A stretch of DNA of 64,000 nt, taken from the NCBI GenBank assembly GCA_001600355.1, contig BCJU01000003.1, positions 2,298,519 through 2,362,518 on the forward strand. Reading direction: 5' to 3'. The position numbers were made by a program, and so were the translations under genes. Each line of letters opens with the position of its first letter. Position 1 is the first letter of the stretch. This document shows, piece by piece, positions 40,563 through 50,326 of this stretch. The notes under the pieces were generated by a model that was not told where the DNA came from, did not search any database, and saw nothing but the letters and a program-made list of their open reading frames with translations. The stretch is from Meira nashicola (Eukaryota > Basidiomycota > Exobasidiomycetes > Exobasidiales > Brachybasidiaceae).

Positions 40563-40739
40563 ATGGGAAACTTATAATTCTATATTTTATCTGTAGAAGA
40601 ATTCAATCGCAAAAGAGTAGACTTATCTGTAAGTTTTTAAATTGTGTTCTTCTTTTTATAAAGATGCATTCTTTGAAAGTACATTATTAGTTTCTATAGA
40701 CATCCTGATTGATATAATTGACGAAAAGAAGTAGGTTCT

Positions 40740-43700
40740 TTACCATCTCATACGCAGCATTTTGCTGGCAACCATTGGTTTAGTGACGAAAAGTCCGATT
40801 GTGAGAACAGCGATTGTCAATAAGAGCTGTAATTTGTTGAAAGATTCGCTTAAAAGATCAAAACTGCCGCTAGGTGCAACTGTTGCGATGAAATAATCTA
40901 AAGCTTGATCGACGAAAACAACACTTGTGCTTTCCAATTGAGATGGTTTAATATGAATTCTTCTAGGCAATGGAACTTGTCTACCACCTAGATGGAATTT
41001 GCCTGTATCCATAAGATTGGGATCATATGTGATCAAACCTTCTTCCATTTCATGTTGAGTTGGCTTGCGACCTAACGGTCTTCTTGGATCTAACATTCTT
41101 CTTGGCAAGATTTGCAGACGATTTTGATCAGTTGCCAAGACCAATGCTTTCGAAGAGATACCCAACTTTGTACGTGTAGCGGCCACAGCACGAACACCAT
41201 ACGGTAAGATGTATAATTGTGAGAATACATTGACTGGTTTGTCAACTGCAACTTCTTTCGTTCTTCCATTCAAGCTCTTGGATTGCTTTGTGTACGAAGC
41301 AAAAGAGCTAAAGACACCTCTCCAATTCCAAATTTCTTCATCATCAGACAAAGGTTGATACAGCTCGATGCTCACTAGCCGAGTTTGACGATGTGGTCCT
41401 TTGTAGCGTGCTTGTGGATCTTCAGCAGGAATGTCTACGGCGAATGTAATTGTTGCCCAATTCTCTGTAAGAACAGCAATGGGCTTCAAAGGCGTACCAT
41501 CTTCATCGTTCAAAGCCAGGTTTCCTGCCGCTAGAATAGACTGATGAACGATCTTACCATTCACTCCATCAACTAGGTAAGCATTGCTGCTTCGTGTTAA
41601 TTGGTTGCGCGTGATTGCCAAGAGCAAGTGAGGATTTAAATATTTGTACAGCGTCCTTCTGTCACCTAAGACCTTTCCTTGGCTTGCAACAGGATCTTGG
41701 ATTGCTCTTGTAATGCTCACAATCTCCTCTTCAGCTGGTAGAGGCAATTGCCATGCTTTTTCACCGACAAGTTCACCTCGCGAAATAGGGGTATAGCCAG
41801 CCAATGCATGTCTTCCATCTGATGAGGATTTTTCGGCAACTGCGTAGAAAAAGTTGGATCCGATCTCAACAAACCTGTCTTGAATACTCGACGTCGTTGG
41901 CCAGACCATGATCTTGTTGCGGTCACTGATGGCCACAGCGGCAATCTGGCCACTCTTTTCGTCTTCAATCGGAAGCAAGAAGACATCTTTTGCTTTTCCT
42001 GGGAACAAAGCAATACCTGTCTGTGTTTCTTTTCCTCCAGGGAAACGTCCAGTCAAAGGTTCAATCTCCCACATACGTGTAAAGATAGCGCCTTCATCTT
42101 CAACTTCTGCCACAATGGTGATCAATCCGTTGAAATCTAATTGACTAGTAGCTGCATGTGAGGTGACATTCTCGTTTGAAGTTTGTTGTCCAATAGGCGA
42201 GCTGATATCTGCACCAGAGCCGGCAATAGGACGGACAAGAGCCAAAAGTTTGACATCGACCGTGGGAACTGGAGAGCCTTCGCCTTGTCCGAATCCAAAC
42301 AAACTCTTTTCCCAGATATACTTTCCAGTTTGACTGTCGATTGCATAAATCTTTCCACTTTTGCTTGTCGAAATGATCAATTTACGGAAGCCAAAAGCGT
42401 CACGCACCAGATGATTTGTAATTGTTGAATTTGCTTCCCTTGGTGCGACATGGGCAGGCGGTGGTGGACCTTGAGGTTCAACTTGCTTGGTTGTCGTTCT
42501 ATGTCTAGGTTGTGGCACGTCTGGCCTACCTTTTTGAGGCTTTGAACCTTTCGAGCCAAGTTTTTGGGCTCCAACACCTCGCAAAGGTGCTGCTCCTTGT
42601 GCTCCTGTCGGTACAGGTTGCTTTTGAGGGACACCTTTGTGCTCTACCTTCTTCGGGGGAATGATACCAAAAGATTCTAAACTGAGCTTTGGGATTTCTT
42701 CTGCAAGCTTGAGTATGGTCGCTGTAGTCCAGGCTGGAAGATTTTGCAATGCAATGAAATGCCTTTCTAATCGATGCACGAACCCTTCGCCTTCTAAAAT
42801 GGCTCTCGTTTCACTGCCATGTCCAGCACTCAGCTTACTTTCCGGTAAGTCAATCATTATGGAAGCTGTCGTATGCGAAAGTCCTTCTTCTCGCATCCAT
42901 TCGTGCTTCTCATCTTGTAGCATACGAATAGAAGAAGATCCGGTAACGAAAGCAGATCTCCACATCAGCTGGTAATCAGCAACAGGTGAGACTTCAAACG
43001 GTGCAGCAAGAACATCGCCATTCAAATCGTGATCCCATTGGAATGAAGCTCCAGTAACTTGACCTTGCTCCTCATATCTATCTGCCCAAAGTGTATGGAA
43101 ATTGAGTAAATGCTGACTGCGCCCAAAGAATACACGATTGAGGTATGGGTTTCCTTGTTTATCAACACTACCAGTGTATACCGAATCCCATGCTTCCTCT
43201 TCCATTTCCCAAAAGCTGATCAAGTGTTTCTCTTTCTTGCCGATCCGAAGAGCTTCAGCTCGTGCATTGTTTGTGCGAGCTATGAGGATTCCACGATTGT
43301 TCAATATAGCAAGCTCGGACAGAGCATTGAATCGATTTGCTTGTTTAGGCTTCAATGTTTTTATGGATGAGCTTTCGATTTGAATGTCAGATTTTTCAGC
43401 GGGCAAAGGAATATCGAATGATTTGATGGTTCCGTCCGTTTGTAGCCAAACAAGATGAGGATTGCGACCGAAATCACCTTCAGCGTTTCGACCAACAACC
43501 ACAACATTACCGGTAGTATCACGATCTGACATTGTAGAAGCCATTTCAACATTTGATCCAGGCACATCGAATGATGTGATAGGAGCTCCAGTATAGGCTT
43601 GGTAGACATTCACTCGTAGAGAATGAGATACTGACGAAGATAATAGTCCTTTTGAAGAACTTTGAACCAAAGAAACAATGATCACATGCTTTTTGTCTGA

Positions 43701-44477
43701 GTGAAGCTTGATTGGAATGATTTGTTTATTTTCAGGTTCTGTCCCTTTGATCGAGATTGAATCAGCTTTCCACATCACTGCACCATTCACACCTGCAAAG
43801 CGAACAAGAGATCCAGCACGATCCATAGCGATCACGTCAGGTGCAAGAGCTGCAACAGATGCTGATTCAAGAGGTTGGAGGTATGCTGGTGGAATGATGG
43901 CAGCATCAACAAGACCAGTAAATGCTGCATCAGTTGCACTTGTTATCTTGCCTGACCATAAAGTGTATCCGGTCAAAGCGTGTGATAGTGAGACTCTTGT
44001 CTCGTCCAATCCACTGATTGTGACCATCACATCAGATGAAAGATGAATGGAATGAACTGGATCTGTATCATTTCGCACCGTTCTCCAAACAATACCCCCA
44101 TCTCTTGGATTTAGTGCACTCAAAATACTTGCTCCAGGTCTACCATTTTCTTCGTCTGAGCTTGTTCTGCCAGTAACAAAGATTGCAGTTTGAGTTTTCG
44201 CGGATTTATCCTGACCGTATCGTAACATTCTATGAAATCTTGGCGAAAGATGACTTGATCTGGTTAAATGGGGATTGAGATTAAATTCTGTTGCATTAAA
44301 GCCATGAGCTGGTGAAGTCCATGATGGATATGGAACGCCAATCCTTTCTATCGATAAAAGCGGCGAATTTGATCCTGCAGGTACACCAGACACAACGTCA
44401 AGCAAAACACTCAATGCCAAAATGGCAAAGAGTAAGATTGTCGGTCCTCGATTGATCATACTATTTTGCATCATCAT
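40740..44477 (-). CDS. EMC1: ER membrane protein complex subunit EMC1
   Basis: 1245 residues, longer than usual (yeast about 760, animals about 1000). A signal peptide lies at 1-31, then a lumenal beta-propeller region with repeats such as DGGIVWRTV and GAVMWKAD. An inserted Pro/Gly/Lys-rich linker (about 615-690) precedes propeller-like KSGKIYAIDSQTGKYIWEK. The C-terminal EMC1 domain (about 1010-1215) contains ATDQNRLQILPRRMLDPRRP and ESTSVVFVDQALDYF, followed by APSGSFDLLSESFNKLQLLL and a membrane span at about 1215-1235. EMC inserts tail-anchored and multipass proteins into the ER. The start at 44477 (MMMQNSM) is followed by another Met at residue 8. It diverges from LSB6 and converges with MIC60. 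Confidence 0.95.
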   Translation of the reverse strand: MMMQNSMINRGPTILLFAILALSVLLDVVSGVPAGSNSPLLSIERIGVPYPSWTSPAHGFNATEFNLNPHLTRSSHLSPRFHRMLRYGQDKSAKTQTAIFVTGRTSSDEENGRPGASILSALNPRDGGIVWRTVRNDTDPVHSIHLSSDVMVTISGLDETRVSLSHALTGYTLWSGKITSATDAAFTGLVDAAIIPPAYLQPLESASVAALAPDVIAMDRAGSLVRFAGVNGAVMWKADSISIKGTEPENKQIIPIKLHSDKKHVIIVSLVQSSSKGLLSSSVSHSLRVNVYQAYTGAPITSFDVPGSNVEMASTMSDRDTTGNVVVVGRNAEGDFGRNPHLVWLQTDGTIKSFDIPLPAEKSDIQIESSSIKTLKPKQANRFNALSELAILNNRGILIARTNNARAEALRIGKKEKHLISFWEMEEEAWDSVYTGSVDKQGNPYLNRVFFGRSQHLLNFHTLWADRYEEQGQVTGASFQWDHDLNGDVLAAPFEVSPVADYQLMWRSAFVTGSSSIRMLQDEKHEWMREEGLSHTTASIMIDLPESKLSAGHGSETRAILEGEGFVHRLERHFIALQNLPAWTTATILKLAEEIPKLSLESFGIIPPKKVEHKGVPQKQPVPTGAQGAAPLRGVGAQKLGSKGSKPQKGRPDVPQPRHRTTTKQVEPQGPPPPAHVAPREANSTITNHLVRDAFGFRKLIISTSKSGKIYAIDSQTGKYIWEKSLFGFGQGEGSPVPTVDVKLLALVRPIAGSGADISSPIGQQTSNENVTSHAATSQLDFNGLITIVAEVEDEGAIFTRMWEIEPLTGRFPGGKETQTGIALFPGKAKDVFLLPIEDEKSGQIAAVAISDRNKIMVWPTTSSIQDRFVEIGSNFFYAVAEKSSSDGRHALAGYTPISRGELVGEKAWQLPLPAEEEIVSITRAIQDPVASQGKVLGDRRTLYKYLNPHLLLAITRNQLTRSSNAYLVDGVNGKIVHQSILAAGNLALNDEDGTPLKPIAVLTENWATITFAVDIPAEDPQARYKGPHRQTRLVSIELYQPLSDDEEIWNWRGVFSSFASYTKQSKSLNGRTKEVAVDKPVNVFSQLYILPYGVRAVAATRTKLGISSKALVLATDQNRLQILPRRMLDPRRPLGRKPTQHEMEEGLITYDPNLMDTGKFHLGGRQVPLPRRIHIKPSQLESTSVVFVDQALDYFIATVAPSGSFDLLSESFNKLQLLLTIAVLTIGLFVTKPMVASKMLRMRW

Positions 44478-44867
44478 GTAAGATATCGAAAAAAGTCAAT
44501 GTCCTACTTTTGAATTGATGATGTTGGTGAAGTTCAACACATGCTCAAGAAGAAATGAAGCCTTGTTGAGTTTTTAAGTTTTCTCTGATACCATGCCCAG
44601 TCTTCCTTTAGCGGGAAATCTGCAAGACAGACCAGCGAAGCAGCGCTTGATCAAACAAAAAAAAAGACGCACAGACTCTCCCTGACAAAAGGGCTGCGAG
44701 CGCAGCGCAGCCCAGCCCAGTGCTTATCCTCAAGCTTTCGATCTAAGGCCCCCCCTCTCCACCCTTCCCTTTCGGCGAATTATTATGTTGCAGATGCAAG
44801 GAACGCAATATTTTTATTTGTCATCTCTTTGTTCATCAGCACAATCGACTACATCGTTTGATTGACG
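44478..44867. other. Divergent promoter region EMC1 / LSB6
   Basis: About 390 bp. It holds a GCAGCGCAGCCCAGCCCAG repeat-like run near 44702-44720 and a C-run (about 44751-44756). The run resembles the GCAGCGCAGCGCAGCGC stretch near 49383. No gene seen. Confidence 0.5.
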
Positions 44868-47258
44868 ATGGATGAGACAACACCATTGTTGGGGAATGGC
44901 AAGTCGAACAATTCAAATGGTGCAGTATCGGAAGAAGTAGAAGGAGAGACATCTTCCACAAATGCGCATGTAGACGCCAAAGATATTGATGTACGATTTA
45001 AGAGATGGATCGATCACATCAAGAGGAAGCGTAAATCTACGCAGCTTTCACCTATGGAACGTGAGGCACAATTTTTAATAAGTGTTTTCGAACCCCTCAC
45101 CGCAGACGAAGAACTTTTACCAAAGCAATTAGGAAATCATAAATTAGCTCAAGAATCAAACGAGCATGGCTATATTAGCGAGGAAGGATTTAAGAAGCAG
45201 CTTGCTTGTGTTCGAGGATCAATCGCAGAAGGATTACAGCCAAAGATGATCTTAACTGGAAGTTCAGGTTCATACTTTGTCAGAAGTTATGTATACCAAG
45301 ATGATGGTTCAGGACAAATACGAAGGCTAAACGATGAATACAAAACAGTTGCAGTTTTCAAACCTCACGATGAAGAACCATACGGAGATTTCAACCCGAA
45401 GCGTGTATTTCTACGAAGATATCTATGGTGGGCTATGGGCAGACCATGTTTGATACCAAGCTTTTCTTATTTATCCGAAGTAGGAGCTTCTTTGTTAGAT
45501 GAACGTATGAAATTAGGTATTGTACCTACAACAAAACTCGTTAATCTTGCTAGTGAAAGTTTTTTCTATCCACAACATCTTCGTTCGAAAAGTCAATTTC
45601 CCGAAAAGCAAGGTTCATATCAGAACTTTTTAAACGGCTACGTGAATGCATCTACATTCCTGCGTACTCATCCATGGCCGAGTAGACCGAGATCGTTATT
45701 GGAACGTGATTTGCGAGCGGAAAATACAGCTCATGGAAGAGCAAAAGCTCGTGCAAGAAAAGGCAAAGCAAAGGCAGAGGACAGCAAAAAATCTTTCGGC
45801 AAAAAAGTGTTGTCTGCGATTGCATCTGTCAATTGTTTAGCTCCGATTGGATTTAATCCTGAATACGATGACGACCATATCGAAAATTGCGTTGAGCAAG
45901 TTGCATCTTCCAATGGCATCACGTTCGAATGGACAAAAGAATTGATGCAAGATTTTCGATTGGAATTAGAGAAGTTGGTTTGCTTTGATTATCTTATTCG
46001 AAATACAGATCGTGGATTGGATAACTTTATGGTGAAAGTTATTGAGCCTTCTTTTGACGAAAATGGCCAACAAATACTGCGAAGAAGATTATATTTGGCG
46101 GCCATTGATAACAGTTTGGCGTTTCCGTGGAAACATCCTGCCGGCATTCGATCTTATCCTTGGGGCTGGCTCTATTTGCCAACAGATTTGATCGGTGGTC
46201 CATTTTCACTGCAAACACGACAGACATTCATTGAACTTTTACGGAGCGCATCTTGGTGGCAGCAAACGAGGAACGAGCTAGAAACACTTTTCAAAAAAGA
46301 TGATCATTTTGATTCAAAAAAGTTTGAAGGACAGATGGATGTTTTGCGTGGACAGGGATGGAATTTGTTGGAAAGTCTGAGAAATGAAGATGAGGGACCG
46401 CTCGAATTATGTGCAAGACAAAAGCGCTTGGTCGAACAGAGAAGTGAGGTACATGAGGCATATAATTTATTCAATTTGGATGGTTTTCATCATCCCCTCA
46501 CGCCACAAGCATTGGCTGTTAAAGCAAGATTACTTGCCCAATTAACGGAAGATGAAAGGCGATCTTCTACACATCAACAATCTCCAAAAACAGCTTTGCC
46601 CCGAGCTGTGCCGCAGCGTTCCGATGCTTTGGTTGTATCTTCTAATGAAGACGTTCAGCCTAGATCACTGCCAGAGGACGGAAGAAATGGACAGTCGGTG
46701 ATTGATGATATCAGTCATTCAAATCAACCTCACTCCCCTCCTATAGAAGCAGAAGACCAGAATGCAGGCAATGCAGCATTGGGAAGAGCATATAGGCGGG
46801 GCAGTTTGGGTATCGATGTATTAACAGAGATTGACAAAAGCGCAGCCAAAGCACGTAGACCGAGATTACGACAATCAATCACACGCGGTTTGAGTGCTTC
46901 AAGATTACCCAAACGCAATCAGCCAAGCCGTTTGGCAAGCTACAATGATGTCACTCCTCAACCTGAAGAGAATGAAGATTCACATCATGATGAAGAAAGT
47001 ACATTGATCTCTTCGGTAGCTTCTTTGGACAGTATCCCACAACCCTCCCGTACAAGTAATGGTATTGCAAGAAGAAGGATGGGCAGCGTTAGTGATACAG
47101 TAAGCTTTAGCGCAGCATTTTCAAACAATGACACTGGAATTCAAGATGAGGCAAACAACCGAAGCGAAACACAAAAGAAACAAAAGATCAAAGCGATTGT
47201 GGAGCATATTCATATAGACGACGGTGTAGCCTGGCAAACATGGTTAGGACTACAATAA
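44868..47258 (+). CDS. LSB6: Type II phosphatidylinositol 4-kinase (Lsb6 class)
   Basis: 796 residues from the ATG at 44868 (the frame also reads from a TTG six bases earlier). The kinase region is at about 128-505: TGSSGSYFVRS (glycine-rich), VAVFKPHDEEPYGDFNP (ATP-lysine), LVCFDYLIRNTDRGLDNFM (catalytic Asp) and AIDNSLAFPWKHP (the DFG-like Asp). These are the type II PI4K motifs, which make PI4P from PI on endosomal and vacuolar membranes. The very N-terminus has DETTPLL, a match to the acidic dileucine [DE]xxxL[LI] sorting signal that AP-3 reads. No CCPCC palmitoylation motif is visible. The C-terminal 280 residues are disordered until a short conserved-looking end (VEHIHIDDGVAWQTWLG). Yeast Lsb6 is about 600 residues, so the tail is extra. 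Confidence 0.93.
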   Translation: MDETTPLLGNGKSNNSNGAVSEEVEGETSSTNAHVDAKDIDVRFKRWIDHIKRKRKSTQLSPMEREAQFLISVFEPLTADEELLPKQLGNHKLAQESNEHGYISEEGFKKQLACVRGSIAEGLQPKMILTGSSGSYFVRSYVYQDDGSGQIRRLNDEYKTVAVFKPHDEEPYGDFNPKRVFLRRYLWWAMGRPCLIPSFSYLSEVGASLLDERMKLGIVPTTKLVNLASESFFYPQHLRSKSQFPEKQGSYQNFLNGYVNASTFLRTHPWPSRPRSLLERDLRAENTAHGRAKARARKGKAKAEDSKKSFGKKVLSAIASVNCLAPIGFNPEYDDDHIENCVEQVASSNGITFEWTKELMQDFRLELEKLVCFDYLIRNTDRGLDNFMVKVIEPSFDENGQQILRRRLYLAAIDNSLAFPWKHPAGIRSYPWGWLYLPTDLIGGPFSLQTRQTFIELLRSASWWQQTRNELETLFKKDDHFDSKKFEGQMDVLRGQGWNLLESLRNEDEGPLELCARQKRLVEQRSEVHEAYNLFNLDGFHHPLTPQALAVKARLLAQLTEDERRSSTHQQSPKTALPRAVPQRSDALVVSSNEDVQPRSLPEDGRNGQSVIDDISHSNQPHSPPIEAEDQNAGNAALGRAYRRGSLGIDVLTEIDKSAAKARRPRLRQSITRGLSASRLPKRNQPSRLASYNDVTPQPEENEDSHHDEESTLISSVASLDSIPQPSRTSNGIARRRMGSVSDTVSFSAAFSNNDTGIQDEANNRSETQKKQKIKAIVEHIHIDDGVAWQTWLGLQ

Positions 47259-47900
47259 GAGAAAATTGCATGTACTTTTAATGAACGATACCCAATAATA
47301 GAATCGCATTTAACTTCATCAATTAAGTCTATTCTAGTCCTAGTCTATTTGCGTTTTGAAAAAGTAGCATCCGAGTGTTTCAGCCCAGCTAAAAAGACAA
47401 TGGGCTTCAATCAGCAAACTCATTTCGGATCATGAAAATAAAGTCAGAGAAGATTGTCAAAAGAAACGGAAAAGCAAGGAACGTTTTTCATTTGTTCCCT
47501 TTAAAGCAAATGAAAAGGGGCTCGTGCTTTTAAATTCATAAAGCTTTTTTTATTTTTATGACTGTGCGCCTAAAATTGACGGTCCCGTTTTACCCTTCCG
47601 TTTTTATGCTACATTGAAGTGAGTACCTTGTTTTAATGAGGCAAAATAGCAGAGGCAAGTTTAAAAACGGAATTCAATTATCCTTATTTTGCCCTCTTAT
47701 CGGCTGCCTTTTTTGAGGAGGATCAGCCTACTTTCTTACGCCATCTTGCATTGAGAGAAAAAGGAGTTTGATTTCATTTATTGATGTTTATTGCTCCTAC
47801 CCAACAAAATACATCATTTAAAGTAGTACAATAACAAGCCGAAAGAATGGGTAATGTTCTTTCATGTTTATGACCATCACAATGGCTTGAATGTGAAGAG
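47259..47900. other. Intergenic region LSB6 / hypothetical gene
   Basis: About 640 bp. Besides the upstream acylation-like frame at 47847-47873 there is no gene. AT-rich stretches and a T-run near 47545 are present. Confidence 0.5.
47847..47873 (+). promoter_or_regulatory. In-frame upstream ORF encoding MGNVLSCL
   Basis: ATG at 47847 reads eight codons, MGNVLSCL, then TGA at 47871-47873. The next 27 bases stay open in the same frame and join the ATG of the downstream gene at 47901. The peptide fits an N-myristoylation signal (Gly2, Ser6) with an adjacent palmitoylatable Cys7. It may be a chance uORF, a spliced first exon, or a readthrough product; see the finding. Confidence 0.4.
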
Positions 47901-48854
47901 ATGGAATCTCCATTGTTACTCTCTTTACTTCAAGAAAAGCTCAGAGATGATGATACGATTCCCTCTGTAAGCTTTTCCGGCCATTCTTCCTTTTCCCAAT
48001 CACCAAATAACGGTTTAAAGAATAAACGTGATTCTGATTCTTTTCTTTCTTCTCCTTTATACGAAGGCGCAAAAGAGGATATTCGATTACGTGCACGAAA
48101 GATTGGATGGATACGAGAAGATAAAGATGAAACGACATTTTCACTTCCTGCTTCTCCAAGGTCATCCGTTGAAAGTCAAACTCCTTCACAATCACCCAAT
48201 TCGGAACCTTCAAGATCACCGCCAACGCCAATAGAAGAAAGTGAAAGACCACTCTCTTCACTGATTCAATGGCCTCATTTAGGATCAGACGGAGAGAAAG
48301 TCACTTTTGATACATATGCACATCATCTTCGTCATATGCTGACATTAAAAGTTGATGAACCAAATACAAGATCATCTCACGAAACGTGTTCAAAAGATTA
48401 TCGACGAACTTCGCGCGATACGCATTCAAGAGAATTTCACCGATCATACAGTATCAAAAGTGCTTCTACTGAACGATCGATTGTTCATGATCTCGGATGG
48501 GACGATGATAGCCCTCTTGTACGGCAAACTTCAATCCGAAAATCACTAGACCCAAGAAAGCTAATTACGCCTAATAGCGTCAACGGTGGCGTAAGTTGGA
48601 CAGAAAAGTTACGTACATTTGGCAATCGAAAACATCAAATGAGATATTTTACAGAAGAAGTACGATTTGATTCAATTCGTGAGGTTGAACCACTTTCAGT
48701 CGATGGAATCAAACCTTCTTCAATTCAAACACAAACAACTGTAGATTCAAATACTGTCGATCGACTTTTAGCTGCTGGACCTCAACCAAGACCAATGGCA
48801 CCACGCTTAAAAGATCGTTCTTATGCCGTCTATCATGGTATGATTAGTATGTGA
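47901..48854 (+). CDS. Hypothetical protein, Ser-rich, conserved-looking C-terminus
   Basis: 317 residues, not recognised. Composition is rich in Ser, Arg and Asp. Segments that look structured are IRLRARKIGWIRED (about 61-74), LIQWPHLGSDGEKVTFDTYA (about 121-140), WTEKLRTFGNRKHQM, and YFTEEVRFDSIREVEPLS near 250. The last part, RLKDRSYAVYHGMISM, is compact. Many SP/TP sites suggest phosphorylation by proline-directed kinases. No signal peptide and no membrane span. It is preceded in frame by a tiny frame MGNVLSCL-stop, which, if joined, would give a lipid-anchored form. Lies between LSB6 and NST1 on the same strand. Reality as a gene is supported by its length and regular A/T-ending codon use. 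Confidence 0.7.
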   Translation: MESPLLLSLLQEKLRDDDTIPSVSFSGHSSFSQSPNNGLKNKRDSDSFLSSPLYEGAKEDIRLRARKIGWIREDKDETTFSLPASPRSSVESQTPSQSPNSEPSRSPPTPIEESERPLSSLIQWPHLGSDGEKVTFDTYAHHLRHMLTLKVDEPNTRSSHETCSKDYRRTSRDTHSREFHRSYSIKSASTERSIVHDLGWDDDSPLVRQTSIRKSLDPRKLITPNSVNGGVSWTEKLRTFGNRKHQMRYFTEEVRFDSIREVEPLSVDGIKPSSIQTQTTVDSNTVDRLLAAGPQPRPMAPRLKDRSYAVYHGMISM

Positions 48855-50326
48855 GACAAGAAAAGCACAGTCTAATCATTTGATGGTCATCTTTCTCGTT
48901 TCCTCATTTTCGCGCGGTACCCTTCAACGTAAAATATGACGCGAACCAAGCAGGCTAGCCCTAATCAACTCTACACTACGCACCCTCCGCTCTCCTTCAC
49001 GTGTTAACCGCAGAAGCGTAAGTGGGCGGTTGTTTTGTGTCATGATGATTAAGTCACCATCGCAATGAAGAGAAGAGTATGGATTCTCATTCACATTTAA
49101 TTGTTTCTTAAACTGAAGCTCAAAATTATTCTCAATCGTATATCCTTATACTTTAACATCAACGGCGCTTTTCCAACCTTGTATGTAATCTTTGTATATT
49201 GTTTTATTATATTTCATTCAAATGACAATCATTAAATCTTTCAGTCATCGTTAGCGGAACGCCTTATTTTTAAGACATTGTCATCGATCGGATGAGTGAC
49301 TGTTGACAGCCGTACCTCTTTGGTCAACAACGGCCAACAGAGTGACCGAAGTTGTTGTAAGCTTTGGTGCGCGCCGACGTTGCAGCGCAGCGCAGCGCCT
49401 TAAGATTACAATCAAGATTTATGGCACCGCACAGGTGTGAACAAATTCGCGTAAATTTTGTCTTATAATTTCGCCCATGTAGGGCCCATCCTTGTGCAGA
49501 AAGCGGACCAGCGGAAGGAGCAAAGGGTTAGCTTGGCTTTAAAATCATTTTTATTAGTAGGGGCGTTGAATTATTGTATTGAAATAAAAGGTAAAAAACA
49601 ATACAAATTATTTATTATTTTATTTATTGTATAAGCAATCGTTTGTTTAAATCATGTGTTTCCCCCCCTCAAATACTGACTGGCATTGACCATTTTTATT
49701 ATTTAGCGTTTCAATACATATGTACACACACGAAGCCTTTCTTTTTTACACTTGAGCCGAGAATCATAGTCCACCCATAAAGTGCTTGAAACACCAGAAG
49801 CGCAGCCGGCCACAGAAATATTATTGTGGATTACCTGCTCGCCTTCTTAAAAGTCACTCTCCTACTCATCATATCATCGATTAGGTACGACTTAAAACTT
49901 CTTCAAACGACAAAATTGTTTCAATCGAACAGGATTAGAGATTGCATTCCTCGTCACAACATTCCGACTTTTCGATAAAAGTGTAGGGTGTATCGACTTT
50001 AATCTTCTGATCCAATTTTCGATTGTGGGACAACGTAACAGATATTGTACGACTTCCTTACCGATAAAGCGTTAGTCAAATCGCCTCATCCTACTTCAAA
50101 ATCTCGAATATTTTGATTTGAAGTGGAAGGGAAGGCACAGGCTTGCAGATCAAATCTTACAGATCTTATCGGAAACAGGAAATTTCAAAGATTCTCTAGG
50201 TCAAGGGGCTTACCGCAATCGACTCGATCATCTTGCAAACAAAACAAGCGAATGACTTCTCTTTGATCCGATAAAGAACAATAACGACTTGATTCGTACT
50301 TTACCCTTTTTTTTGGTGTAGCAGAT
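48855..50326. other. Large gene-free region upstream of NST1
   Basis: About 1.47 kb with no supported gene. It includes a GCAGCGCAGCGCAGCGCC repeat near 49383-49400 and an AT-rich low-complexity part around 49580-49640 (ATTTATTATTTTATTTATTG). Close to the NST1 start, a T-run and GTGTAGCAG resemble an intron end, so a 5'-UTR intron is possible but unproved. Confidence 0.55.

Noticed and set aside
49383..49400. GCAGCGC tandem runs here and near 44702 and 22158 as a possible regulatory repeat
   Set aside because: Short, GC-rich simple sequence; the copies are not at consistent positions relative to genes.
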